Positions 9,507-18,173 of a stretch of 49,101 bases of DNA are shown one piece after another. The notes under the pieces are model-generated. The model was not told where the DNA came from. It did no database searches and worked only from the letters and a program-made list of their open reading frames with translations. Origin of the DNA: Sediminibacterium sp. (GTDB taxonomy: Bacteria > Bacteroidota > Bacteroidia > Chitinophagales > Chitinophagaceae); the NCBI GenBank assembly GCA_007280515.1, contig QYPL01000001.1:1-49101 (forward strand). The letters are read 5' to 3'. The position numbers were made by a program, and so were the translations under genes. Numbering within the stretch: position 1 is the first letter of the stretch; the number at the start of each line of letters is the position of its first letter.

Positions 9507-10142
9507 TTAACCCTTATAGCCGTAGAGCTTTTGTAATTCTAAGACAATTTTTTCAATGTCTTTATCCTCTCCTTGGGGTTCATATTGTTGCTTTAAACTG
9601 CTTCCAAAAACATAGGCCACCGTTTGCCAAAAACCGGCATTAAAGCCTCCTTTATATTCTTTAATTATTTCATAACAGTTATTACCTGTTTCTCTATTAA
9701 TTAATTTCATCAATACTTTTCCTTGATATACCGATAAACTAGTTACTTTATCACCGAAGTCTCTTTTCATTTCCTTTTCTCTCGACTTAATAATTTTTTT
9801 TCGCTGCCCTTCGTCGCTGATACCCGCCAATTGATTATTTACTTCTGTAATTAATTTACTTGCAGTTTTCGCATAAGGATATGTCACATACACTGCATTG
9901 CGAAGCCTGGTCCAGTTTCTCCAATAGTTTTTCCAACGAGAAGATTGTATAGCCCTTACTTCAACTGTAGGCAACCAAGATTGTGGGATGGTGTCTCCTT
10001 CGGGCGTGATAAAGGCCTCTACTCTAATATCTGTTCTAATATCTGTTCTAATAGTATCATTATTGATTATTTGAGCATTAGCCTTCAAACTGCTAAAGCC
10101 AGCCAAATAAATAAGAATAATATAAAGAAAGCCTTTTTTCAT
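9507..10142 (-). CDS. DUF4294 domain-containing secreted protein
   Basis: 211 residues with a signal peptide (hydrophobic stretch to KANAQ, ~residue 23). The mature part carries the DUF4294 signature: DTIPQSWLPTVEVRA followed by W-x-N-Y-W-R-N-W and L-R-N-A-V-Y-V-T-Y-P-Y-A. The family is conserved in Bacteroidota and has no known function. A perfect 12-bp tandem duplication (10023-10046) encodes the TDIRTDIR stretch just after the signal peptide, so this linker is probably unconstrained. It sits 81 nt downstream of ccmF on the same strand and could be read through from it; a link to cytochrome maturation is only positional. Confidence 0.7.
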   Translation of the reverse strand: MKKGFLYIILIYLAGFSSLKANAQIINNDTIRTDIRTDIRVEAFITPEGDTIPQSWLPTVEVRAIQSSRWKNYWRNWTRLRNAVYVTYPYAKTASKLITEVNNQLAGISDEGQRKKIIKSREKEMKRDFGDKVTSLSVYQGKVLMKLINRETGNNCYEIIKEYKGGFNAGFWQTVAYVFGSSLKQQYEPQGEDKDIEKIVLELQKLYGYKG

Positions 10143-10223
10143 ATATCTATTTAACCAGTTTCTTTAATTTTAATACTCTAATCTAAGAAAAGTAACCTTT
10201 CAAAAGCTCCTTTTTCTAGTAAT

Positions 10224-12662
10224 TTACTTTTCTTTTAACTTACTCACCCTGCTCCAAGTAGCTACTCCAAAGCCAAATGTCATAATAATCACCCCCAACC
10301 ATAATAAGTTAATAAATGGAAATTCATAGGCCTTTAAAGTTATGAGGTTGGTTAAAGCTGCAGATTCCTTTACCCCTATTTCTAATGTGCCTTTTTGTTG
10401 GTCTATTACTTTATTAAAACTAAGTACTAAGTTTTGTGCCTTTACAGTATCTACATTAGACTGTAAATTCATGCCTTCTAATAAAATACCAGGGCTTGCC
10501 GTATACTTTAAACCTTCTTTAGAAGTAACCGCTAATTGTAAAATTAATTCATTGGTGCCTGCGGGCCTTTTCGTATTCGGATTCACCAATACTTTTTCTA
10601 ATTTAATATAGCCATTGCTATAAAAAATAGAATCGCCTAATGTTATTTGATGTGGCTTGAAACTAGTGGTATCTTCTTTTGAATTATCCTGAAAAGAAGT
10701 GACATAAACGAAAATGTCTTTATTCCAATAATGTTTAGAAGAAGGATTCGCTGAAAAACCTTCCATGCCTTTATTGTTTTTTAATACATCAGGGTATAAG
10801 AAGAACTCTTCACTTGTTTTTTTCTCCTTGAATTTTAGTTCAAAAAATCTTTTATCTAAAACGTCAAATGTATCACGCACATAGGTAACCATGAACTTAC
10901 CCATATCGGTGGCAATGCCTTCAAATAAAGTAATATTTTCTCTAGGGTTTCCTGCTGGATTCTTTTTTGATTCCTCGCGAAGTGGACTAATTCCAGTTGT
11001 ATTCCAGCTTAATACTGTTTTATTAGAAGAGGATATTAAAATACCCAATAAAACCATTCCAAAACCAATATGCCCAATAGAAGAGCCTGCCGATTTTAAT
11101 TTTCCTTTTTGCATAGTCAACCAAAAGAAAATATTAGCCACTATGGTATAGATAGAGGCAAATAAAGCCACATAAATAGCCCCCTCAAATCCAATTCCTT
11201 TTTCTTTAAAAGCTACGCCTACAAAAATATATACTATCGCAGTTAAAACAATTGTTACTAGTAAAGGCATTTTAAGCTTCTCTACTAAAAATGCTTTAGG
11301 GGTTCCTTTGTATTTTAAAAACTGACCCGTTGCCGTTAATAAACCAATTATAATAGCTACAAATACTTGCGCTTGATTATGTGTAAAAGCAACATCTTCA
11401 GGAGGTGCAATTTTTGTTCCAAATATTTTATTAAATACAGGGATAGAGGTAATAGAAATAATAACCACCGCCGATAAAAATAAAATAAGGGAGCCTATCA
11501 ACATCCAAAACTCACGACTATCAATGGCTTCTTCTTTTTGCGGCTCGGCCATATGCTTAAACCTTGCAAAGAATAAAACAAAATAAGGTATTACGAAAAT
11601 TAATAAAAAGCCCAATAGTTGACCATTCATTCCTAAGTCTGTAAAGGCGTGCACCGAAGTGTCTCCTAAAATGCCACTTCTTGTTAGAAAAGTAGAATAC
11701 AAGACCAACAAAAAGCTAATCCCAAAAAATAAATAAGTTAGTTTTAAACTAGACCCTGTTTTTCTATAGATAATACTAGCATGAATGGCCGATACCAATG
11801 TCAACCAAGGAACGAGGGAAGCATTCTCTACTGGATCCCATGCCCAATAACCTCCAAAGGTTAAACTCTCGTAAGCCCAGGCAGCGCCCATCATAATACC
11901 TAATCCTAAAATACCTGCAGAAAAAGTGGCCCAAGGTAAACAGTTGTCCATCCAATCATGCTTCTTTTTAATTAAGCCAACGACAGCAAAACTAAAAGGA
12001 ATAGTAGTAGATGAAAATCCTAAAAATAAAATAGGAGGATGTATGACCATCCAATAGTTCTGTAATAATGTATTTAAGCCAGTCCCATCTTTAATAAGGT
12101 GTAAATAATCGGGTCTGGATAAAATTGGCCAGCTCATTTCTTCTCTTAGTAATACAAATGGACTGCTTCCCAATTTCATATCAAAAATGAATAAACCCAC
12201 TATCATGGTGGCTAAACAAAATTGTACAAAGCATAACACCATCATCACTCCAGAAAAAGAGCTTCCCCATTTCTTTTTGGTAGCAATTAATACCAAGCCT
12301 AATACACAGTGCCAGAAACTCCATAATAAAAAGCTTCCTTCCTGCCCTTCCCAAAAACAACTTAACAAATATTGATAGGGTAAGTTTTTATCGCTATGAG
12401 TATAAGCATACTTATACTCAAACAAATGATTAGAAATAATATAAAATAAAACCACAAAACAAGAAAATACCGATACTGATTCAATAATAAAAGCAATCTT
12501 AGCTAATTTTTCCCACTGATTTTGTGCAGTAAGTTCTTTTGAAAAAAAAGCTTTTGCAAATGAATAAGTAGCTACTAAGGAAGCGACTAAAGAAAGTATG
12601 GTTAAAAAATAGCCTATTTTACCAGGAAAAAGATGTTCGTCAAGAAATTTTGTAGTATTCAT
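10224..12662 (-). CDS. ccmF: Cytochrome c maturation haem lyase, CcmF/CcsA type
   Basis: 812-residue polytopic membrane protein that attaches haem to apocytochromes c in the periplasm. The tryptophan-rich haem-handling (WWD-type) motif is visible as GGYWAWDPVENASLVPWL near residue 270, with conserved periplasmic histidines in neighbouring segments (for example MVIHPPILFLG). The last ~250 residues form a soluble beta-rich domain closed by a final membrane helix, as in CcmF. It starts 18 nt after ccmE, and the two form a haem-delivery pair. The other Ccm genes are not adjacent in this window. Confidence 0.9.
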   Translation of the reverse strand: MNTTKFLDEHLFPGKIGYFLTILSLVASLVATYSFAKAFFSKELTAQNQWEKLAKIAFIIESVSVFSCFVVLFYIISNHLFEYKYAYTHSDKNLPYQYLLSCFWEGQEGSFLLWSFWHCVLGLVLIATKKKWGSSFSGVMMVLCFVQFCLATMIVGLFIFDMKLGSSPFVLLREEMSWPILSRPDYLHLIKDGTGLNTLLQNYWMVIHPPILFLGFSSTTIPFSFAVVGLIKKKHDWMDNCLPWATFSAGILGLGIMMGAAWAYESLTFGGYWAWDPVENASLVPWLTLVSAIHASIIYRKTGSSLKLTYLFFGISFLLVLYSTFLTRSGILGDTSVHAFTDLGMNGQLLGFLLIFVIPYFVLFFARFKHMAEPQKEEAIDSREFWMLIGSLILFLSAVVIISITSIPVFNKIFGTKIAPPEDVAFTHNQAQVFVAIIIGLLTATGQFLKYKGTPKAFLVEKLKMPLLVTIVLTAIVYIFVGVAFKEKGIGFEGAIYVALFASIYTIVANIFFWLTMQKGKLKSAGSSIGHIGFGMVLLGILISSSNKTVLSWNTTGISPLREESKKNPAGNPRENITLFEGIATDMGKFMVTYVRDTFDVLDKRFFELKFKEKKTSEEFFLYPDVLKNNKGMEGFSANPSSKHYWNKDIFVYVTSFQDNSKEDTTSFKPHQITLGDSIFYSNGYIKLEKVLVNPNTKRPAGTNELILQLAVTSKEGLKYTASPGILLEGMNLQSNVDTVKAQNLVLSFNKVIDQQKGTLEIGVKESAALTNLITLKAYEFPFINLLWLGVIIMTFGFGVATWSRVSKLKEK

Positions 12663-12680
12663 TTACCTAATTGTATTTTT

Positions 12681-13091
12681 TTAATTGCTAAGGGTAACCG
12701 GTTGGTCTTTCATTGCGTTGGGGTTGTCCTTGTATTTGGAAGGACACTTCATCACTATTGCAGAACATTCAAAATGATCACCTTGTACTTTTCCTTTCAA
12801 CACTAATCTTTCCGATTTTTCCATATCGGTGGGCATGGTATTATGATAGACCACACTAATTTTACTGCCCAAGCTATCTTGCACATTAAACGCTAATAAA
12901 TTAGGGTCTTTTACTGGGTCATATTGAACAGGAATGGACTTATCCATTTTGACAATCAAATTCACGAATTTCCCTTCTTTTTGCCTAGCAGAAGCAACTG
13001 TTTCATAACTACTTAAATCGCCTGTATAGCTAATAAGCACTACGATGGCGGCAGCGATTAATACCAATAATGCAATATGTGTTTTCTTCAT
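12681..13091 (-). CDS. ccmE: Haem chaperone CcmE, cysteine variant
   Basis: 136 residues: one N-terminal membrane anchor (residues ~5-24) followed by the CcmE beta-barrel with ISVVYHNTMPTDM and LVLKGKVQGDHFE. CcmE carries haem covalently to CcmF. Classical CcmE binds haem through His in an HxxxY motif; here the same position reads C-P-S-K-Y (Cys116, Tyr120), the CxxxY form known from Desulfovibrio and some other lineages. It precedes ccmF by 18 nt. A promoter lies just 3 nt before the ATG, suggesting a leaderless message. Confidence 0.88.
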   Translation of the reverse strand: MKKTHIALLVLIAAAIVVLISYTGDLSSYETVASARQKEGKFVNLIVKMDKSIPVQYDPVKDPNLLAFNVQDSLGSKISVVYHNTMPTDMEKSERLVLKGKVQGDHFECSAIVMKCPSKYKDNPNAMKDQPVTLSN

Positions 13092-13094
13092 GGT

Positions 13095-13129
13095 GCAAAG
13101 TTAACCAAATGAGCTTAAATTGCACCAAA
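13095..13129 (-). promoter_or_regulatory. Promoter of ccmE-ccmF (TTTG-22-TAACTTTGC)
   Basis: On the minus strand a TTTG (13126-13129) is followed after 22 nt by TAACTTTGC (13095-13103), a full match to the Bacteroidota -33/-7 pattern. Only ACC separates the -7 element from the ATG, so the start of transcription should fall on or next to the start codon. Confidence 0.65.
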
Positions 13130-13155
13130 TTTTATCCTAATCGAAACCTATTTTT

Positions 13156-13722
13156 ATGCGTGAATTTGATTATATCATAGTTTGTAGAAGCCCTGACTTT
13201 AAAAATGTAGATCGCATTAGTCAATTTATGTTAATAATATCCTTAGTGGCTTTTGGCTATTCTATTTATTTAGGCTTATTCCCTAAGCCTGCACTCATTT
13301 TTGCTATCATGACAGCTTTTACCAGCTGGTGGATATTTTGTGTTTTTCAAGCGAAGAGAGGTGTTTTACCCTATTACAGATTAGGTTTATTATTGGCTTC
13401 CTGGGGATGGTTTTTGCAACCTAACGGCTTAATCATAGCTGGAATTTTTTTAATAGGCGCCCTATTTGAAAGACAGGTTAAATTCCCCTATGAAATTGCA
13501 TTTGATCCAGCTGGTATTGTAATTAATACCTTTCCTAAAAAACACTATCCTTGGGGCTATGTAGAAAATGCCATTATTAAAGACGACCTTATTACCATCG
13601 ACTTTAAAAACAATAAACTCATTCAAAAACAAATTAATGAACCAGTAAGTATGACTATCACTAATGAATTCAATATATTCTGTTCAGAACAAATTGCGTA
13701 TTCAAGAACAAGTCTATCTTAA
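13156..13722 (+). CDS. Membrane protein of unknown function with a possible bacterial PH-like tail
   Basis: 188 residues. The first ~115 residues contain about four hydrophobic segments (LIISLVAFGYSIYLG, ALIFAIMTAFTSWWIF, LGLLLASWGWFLQP, GLIIAGIFLIGALF). The cytosolic tail (KFPYEIAFDPAGIVIN... PWGYVENAIIKDDLITIDFKN) has the strand pattern of YcxB/bPH-type domains in small bacterial membrane proteins; this is a resemblance, not an identification. It is transcribed away from ccmE. A -7-like TATTTTTA overlaps the ATG, so the true start could be leaderless or slightly downstream. No function assigned. Confidence 0.65.
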   Translation: MREFDYIIVCRSPDFKNVDRISQFMLIISLVAFGYSIYLGLFPKPALIFAIMTAFTSWWIFCVFQAKRGVLPYYRLGLLLASWGWFLQPNGLIIAGIFLIGALFERQVKFPYEIAFDPAGIVINTFPKKHYPWGYVENAIIKDDLITIDFKNNKLIQKQINEPVSMTITNEFNIFCSEQIAYSRTSLS

Positions 13723-13762
13723 AGTCAATTCTAAACTTATTCTCAAACTCAAACCTAATTGA

Positions 13763-13771
13763 TACCTTTAC
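13763..13771 (+). promoter_or_regulatory. -7 element of the radical SAM gene
   Basis: TACCTTTAC matches TAnnTTTG at seven of eight positions and ends 3 nt before the ATG at 13775, the same tight spacing as at ccmE. No -33 TTTG is obvious. Confidence 0.45.
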
Positions 13772-13774
13772 AAT

Positions 13775-15076
13775 ATGTCATTACAATCTTCCCCTTATAT
13801 TTTATATTCCGATGGCAAAGGCCAAATATTTGAAGATACCAGTCTTTATGTAGCAGGCCGTGCTGGCTGGGACGCTTATCCAATAGACCTTGATTATTGG
13901 ATTGAACTTCCTAATGGCGGAAGTTTATATGAATTACCTGAAAGAAGAGGTATTGGTATTGATGTAGAAACAGGTGAAATGCGTATTTGTGAAAAAGGTT
14001 GGGCAGTGGCAGCCTTTATTCCTCCTGCACATACTGGATTATACATTGCTGCTTATGAAACCTTACCCAATGCACCTACCTTACCTTTATTTTGTTATAC
14101 AGCGGTGGGCTGGCAGGATGGAAAAAATTATGTACCCGCTGTAAGAATTGAAAAAGATATTAGACAGGATTGTGAAGGATATGATCAAAAAATAATTGAA
14201 GCAGGCACTAATAAATTACTAGAAACCTATAGTCAGAATAGATTAGTCAAACATTTAATGGAAAATTGTTGCATGACTTATCACTGTCCTGCTGCAAGAA
14301 ATTTTGCCATGGACAGATGGGAATGTCCTATTCCTATTTCCCCCGCTTGTAATGCCAATTGTATTGGATGTATTTCTTTTCAACCGGTTGAAGAAGAAAT
14401 TTTTTCAAATCAAGAACGATTAAGTTTTAAACCTACCGCCGCTGAAGTAATAGAATACACAGTACCTCATTTAATGACAGCCCCTTTTCCTATTGTGAGT
14501 TTTGGACAAGGCTGTGAAGGAGAACCCTTATTAATGTGGGAGACAATTAAAGAATCTATTATTGAAATTAGAAAGCATACCGATAAAGGAAGTATCAATA
14601 TAAATTCCAATGGCTCTGATCCAAAAGCTGTAAAAATATTAGCAGCAGCGGGTTTAGATAGTTTAAGAGTAAGTACTAATTCGGTGAGACCTGAAATTTA
14701 TAATCCTTACTACCGACCTAATAATTATACGTTTAATGATATTGTAGAAAGTTTAAAAGAAATGTCGGCTGCTGGCAAATGGACTAGTATTAATTATTTT
14801 GTTTTCCCAGGCATGACGGACAGTGTTGCAGAATATGAAGCTTTAAGAAAATTCATCAGAGATACCGATTTGAAAATGATTCAATGGCGTAATTTTAATA
14901 TTGACCCCGATTGGTATTTAGGTAAAATTGGTGTTACAGAAGTGGGAGAAATTATGGGTGTTAAACAAATGATGGACTTAATTGCAGAAGAATTTCCGAA
15001 TTTAAAATTTGGCTATTACAACCCTCCTATTGAAAGAATAAAAGGCAACTTTACTCAAAATTTTGCACACCATTGA
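13775..15076 (+). CDS. Uncharacterised radical SAM enzyme with extra cysteine cluster
   Basis: 433 residues. The SAM-cleaving [4Fe-4S] motif CNANCIGC (CxxxCxxC; Cys192, 196, 199) sits unusually late, after a ~160-residue N-terminal domain I do not recognise. Four further cysteines lie just before it (165, 166, 171, 184, in NCCMTYHC and RWEC), which could hold a second cluster or metal. Downstream are the barrel features FGQGCEGEPLL, ININSNGSDPKAV and LDSLRVSTNSVRPEIYNPYY, as in radical SAM enzymes of peptide/cofactor type. The substrate is unknown. The next gene, a DMT exporter, overlaps by 4 nt, so the two are co-expressed. Confidence 0.85.
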   Translation: MSLQSSPYILYSDGKGQIFEDTSLYVAGRAGWDAYPIDLDYWIELPNGGSLYELPERRGIGIDVETGEMRICEKGWAVAAFIPPAHTGLYIAAYETLPNAPTLPLFCYTAVGWQDGKNYVPAVRIEKDIRQDCEGYDQKIIEAGTNKLLETYSQNRLVKHLMENCCMTYHCPAARNFAMDRWECPIPISPACNANCIGCISFQPVEEEIFSNQERLSFKPTAAEVIEYTVPHLMTAPFPIVSFGQGCEGEPLLMWETIKESIIEIRKHTDKGSININSNGSDPKAVKILAAAGLDSLRVSTNSVRPEIYNPYYRPNNYTFNDIVESLKEMSAAGKWTSINYFVFPGMTDSVAEYEALRKFIRDTDLKMIQWRNFNIDPDWYLGKIGVTEVGEIMGVKQMMDLIAEEFPNLKFGYYNPPIERIKGNFTQNFAHH

Positions 15077-15990
15077 GAAAACAAAATCAAATAGGCGCTG
15101 CGCTGGCCATTACCTCTAGTATTATCTGGTCGGGTAATTTTATTGTATCTCGATATGCTATTCATTTATCAGGCCCAGTTAGTTTAGCATTTATGAGATG
15201 GACGGTTGCTACTCTATGTATGTTTCCTTTTGCCTATAAAAATTTAAAAAATGAATGGCCCATTTTCAAAGCCAACAAAGCTTATTTTTTTTGGATGGGT
15301 TTGGTAGGGTTTTCCGTTTACAATACATTAATTTATACAGCAGGACATTATACCACGGCTATTAATATGGCCTTATTTGGATCCACGGTTCACCCTATTG
15401 TAGCTGCACTGCTAGCCGCCTATTTTGTAAACGAAAAATTGCATTGGAAAAATATTGCAGGAATTATACTTGGCCTACTTGGCACTATCTACTTGTTAAC
15501 CAAGGGGCAAGTTTCCAATATTTTACATTTCCAAATAAGTACCGGTGATTTATGGATGATTGGTGCAGGTATTTGTTTTGGCGTATACAATGTTTTTGTG
15601 CGTAAAAAACCAGGAGGTATTTCCAATAATAGTTTCTTATTGGTATTGTTTGCTATTGGTGCTATTTTATTATTACCTGTTGCTGTATACGAAATGAATT
15701 TTGTTCAGCCTGTGATTCTCAACACTCATTTATTATGGATAATACTATACATAGGTATTGGTAATTCTACAATCTCTTATTTAATATGGAACAATGCCAT
15801 TCAAAGAATTGGTGCAGGTAAGGCCGCTTTGTTTGGCACTTTAATTCCACTATTAAGTTCCATTGAAGCTGTATTTTTTTTAGGAGAAAGCTTCTCTACT
15901 ACTCAAATAATTAGTGGCTGTATTATCATAACAGGTATTGTTATTAATACTTGGCCTAGTCCCATTAAACCTATTATACAGCCATCTTAA
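15073..15990 (+). CDS. EamA/DMT family transporter
   Basis: 305 residues with ten predicted membrane helices in two EamA repeats (first repeat opening with AITSSIIWSGNFIVSRYA, second with GDLWMIGAGICFGVYNVFVRK). Family members move small metabolites, often outward. The start is a TTG (15073) overlapping the TGA stop of the radical SAM gene in a TTGA junction, which implies translational coupling. The context suggests it might export or import the product or substrate of that enzyme; the substrate cannot be read from sequence. Confidence 0.85.
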   Translation: MRKQNQIGAALAITSSIIWSGNFIVSRYAIHLSGPVSLAFMRWTVATLCMFPFAYKNLKNEWPIFKANKAYFFWMGLVGFSVYNTLIYTAGHYTTAINMALFGSTVHPIVAALLAAYFVNEKLHWKNIAGIILGLLGTIYLLTKGQVSNILHFQISTGDLWMIGAGICFGVYNVFVRKKPGGISNNSFLLVLFAIGAILLLPVAVYEMNFVQPVILNTHLLWIILYIGIGNSTISYLIWNNAIQRIGAGKAALFGTLIPLLSSIEAVFFLGESFSTTQIISGCIIITGIVINTWPSPIKPIIQPS

Positions 15991-16015
15991 TGGATGTCAA
16001 AATTGGGTTTTAATC

Positions 16016-16024
16016 TATTTTTGC
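16016..16024 (+). promoter_or_regulatory. -7 element of the TonB-like/folC unit
   Basis: TATTTTTGC is a perfect TAnnTTTG match and ends 14 nt before the ATG at 16039. No -33 TTTG at the usual spacing. Confidence 0.55.
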
Positions 16025-16038
16025 ATTAATTTTATACT

Positions 16039-16821
16039 ATGCAATTAAGCTTTGAACAAGAAAAAAATATGAAGGCAGGTGTTTACACCTTACTTATATG
16101 TATTGCCTTGTCTTGCTTATTTATTATCATGCATTGGCAGCAACCTGCCGCTACCGTTATTCCTCCTGCAACTGCCTATATGGAAGTAAACTTAGGCAAT
16201 ACTACAACAGGCCAAGGAGATATTGCCCCTCTAAGTAAAGAAGCTCCTGCTCCAGAACTCGGAGCTAGTAAAAGAGTAAAAGCGACTGCTATAAATAAGT
16301 CGGTAAAAATAAATGCAAGTGGCAACGATCCTAATGACGAAGCCATAAGATCTTCAAAAGCAAAAACCAATATTAAAAACCTACCCCTTCCTCCTGCGCC
16401 TAAACCAAAGGCTTTAATGGGAAAGTATGCTCGTGGCAATGGCAAAGGGGGTAATAATCAAGACAGTTATAATGATGTAAAAGACCAGGGCATTGCAGGC
16501 GGTAAAGGCGATCAAGGGGTGGCGAATGGAAGAATTAATGGGAAAAATTATGAAGGAACAGGCGGCCCCTTTGTAACAAAGGGCGACAGAAGAGTCACAA
16601 AAGCGTATTCATTTAATGGAGATGTAGAACCTGCTACTATTTATGCTGAAATTGAAGTGAACCCTACAGGCGTTGGCCGTTTTGTACAAATTGTAAAAGG
16701 CTCAAGCTCTAACGATACTAAATATAAAAGAGCCATTGTTGAATACTTAACTAAAATTAGTTTCAATATGGCAGACCATGTTTCTAATGTGACTGTAAAG
16801 TTTAAGTTCGAAAATCAATAA
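16039..16821 (+). CDS. TonB/TolA-like energy transducer protein
   Basis: 260 residues: a short cytosolic start containing EQEKNMK, one membrane helix (residues ~14-29), a long Pro/Ala/Lys/Gly-rich spacer (residues ~35-180, including LPLPPAPKPKALMGKYARG and a Gly/Asn/Asp-rich run), and a ~75-residue C-terminal domain with AEIEVNPTGVGRFVQIVKG, which has the strand pattern of a TonB C-terminus. Such proteins couple the inner-membrane proton motive force to outer-membrane receptors through ExbB/ExbD. In many Bacteroidota exbB-exbD-tonB precede folC; here exbB and exbD are absent although folC follows at 10 nt. The assignment is by architecture and context. Confidence 0.65.
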   Translation: MQLSFEQEKNMKAGVYTLLICIALSCLFIIMHWQQPAATVIPPATAYMEVNLGNTTTGQGDIAPLSKEAPAPELGASKRVKATAINKSVKINASGNDPNDEAIRSSKAKTNIKNLPLPPAPKPKALMGKYARGNGKGGNNQDSYNDVKDQGIAGGKGDQGVANGRINGKNYEGTGGPFVTKGDRRVTKAYSFNGDVEPATIYAEIEVNPTGVGRFVQIVKGSSSNDTKYKRAIVEYLTKISFNMADHVSNVTVKFKFENQ

Positions 16822-16831
16822 TTCATCTTCT

Positions 16832-18163
16832 TTGAACGATTATCAAAATACCATTGACTATTTATATAGTCGTCTTCCTATGTTTAGTCGTATTGGAGCT
16901 GCTGCTATAAAAAACGATTTACAAAACACTGAATTAATTTGTAGTTTCTTAGGTAATCCTGAAAATAAATTTAAAACTATTCATGTTGCAGGTACCAATG
17001 GCAAAGGCTCTACTAGTCATATGCTTGCCGCCATTTTCCAAAAAGCAGGCTATAAAACCGGCTTATATACCTCCCCTCATTTATATGATTTTAGAGAAAG
17101 GATTAAAGTGAATGGAGCATTGTGTAAAAAAGAATTTGTTACCTCCTTTACGAATAGAGTAAAACCATTGATTGAAGAAATAGAACCTTCTTTTTTTGAA
17201 ATCACAGTAGGTATGGCATTTGAATATTTCGCTGTCGAAAATTGTGATATTGCCATTATTGAAACGGGATTAGGTGGAAGATTAGATAGTACCAATGTTA
17301 TACAACCTATATTAAGTGTAATTACCAATATTGGCTGGGATCATATGGCCTTGCTAGGTAATACACTTGAAGCCATTGCTTCTGAAAAAGCGGGTATTAT
17401 TAAAAAGCAAACCCCAATTGTAATTAGTGAAAGCATACGGGAAAGCAAGACGGTATTTATTCAAAAAGCTGCATTAGAAAATGCACCTATTTATTTTAGT
17501 GAAGATTTTATTCAATTAGACGCCTTTGAAAATAATTGGAATACGGCCAGCTTTAGTTTTAGTCAACCCTTATTTCATTTATTAAGCAACCCTTTATTTA
17601 ATGTAAAGTTTACGCTTAGTTGCGACCTTCCTGGAAAATACCAATCTAAAAATTTAAAGGGCGTTTTAGTAGCCACACAATTATTAGCAGCTATGGGTTG
17701 GAAATTAACTAGTGAAATTATTAAGCAAGCACTTCTTGAAATTAAAGCCTCTACTGGTTTAATGGGAAGATGGGAATGCATACAAGCTTCTCCAAGAATT
17801 GTATTAGATGTGGCGCATAATGAACATGGGATAAAAGCAATGCTTGATCAATTAGTTACTACCCATTACGAGCAACTATATATTATTACAGGAATGGTCA
17901 AAGATAAAGATATTGATGCAGTGCTTGCTTTACTTCCTAAAAATGCAAACTACTATTTTACACAATCAAATTTGCCAAGAGCACTGGCAGCTCAAGAGCT
18001 AGCAGAAAAAGCAAATGTGTTAGGACTAAAAGGTGAAATATATAGTGATGTAAATATTGCATTACAAACAGCTTCTGCAAAAGCTACTGATAAAGACCTT
18101 ATCCTTGTTATTGGAAGTGTTTATTTAGTAGCAGAAGTCAACAGAGCCTTATTTAAAAACTAA
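16832..18163 (+). CDS. folC: Bifunctional folylpolyglutamate synthase/dihydrofolate synthase
   Basis: 443 residues, Mur-ligase-like. It adds glutamate to dihydropteroate and to folates with ATP. The glycine-rich P-loop is HVAGTNGKGSTSHML, followed by GLYTSPHLYDFRERI (family-specific), ETGLGGRLDSTNVI and NIGWDHMALLGNT. The C-terminal half contains VLDVAHNEHGIKAM. The start is a TTG 10 nt after the TonB-like gene, giving MNDYQNTIDYLYSRLPMFSRIG, which aligns with the usual FolC N-terminus. It is convergent with the DinB-family gene, with only 10 nt between stop codons. Confidence 0.95.
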   Translation: MNDYQNTIDYLYSRLPMFSRIGAAAIKNDLQNTELICSFLGNPENKFKTIHVAGTNGKGSTSHMLAAIFQKAGYKTGLYTSPHLYDFRERIKVNGALCKKEFVTSFTNRVKPLIEEIEPSFFEITVGMAFEYFAVENCDIAIIETGLGGRLDSTNVIQPILSVITNIGWDHMALLGNTLEAIASEKAGIIKKQTPIVISESIRESKTVFIQKAALENAPIYFSEDFIQLDAFENNWNTASFSFSQPLFHLLSNPLFNVKFTLSCDLPGKYQSKNLKGVLVATQLLAAMGWKLTSEIIKQALLEIKASTGLMGRWECIQASPRIVLDVAHNEHGIKAMLDQLVTTHYEQLYIITGMVKDKDIDAVLALLPKNANYYFTQSNLPRALAAQELAEKANVLGLKGEIYSDVNIALQTASAKATDKDLILVIGSVYLVAEVNRALFKN

Positions 18164-18173
18164 ACTAAGCCTA

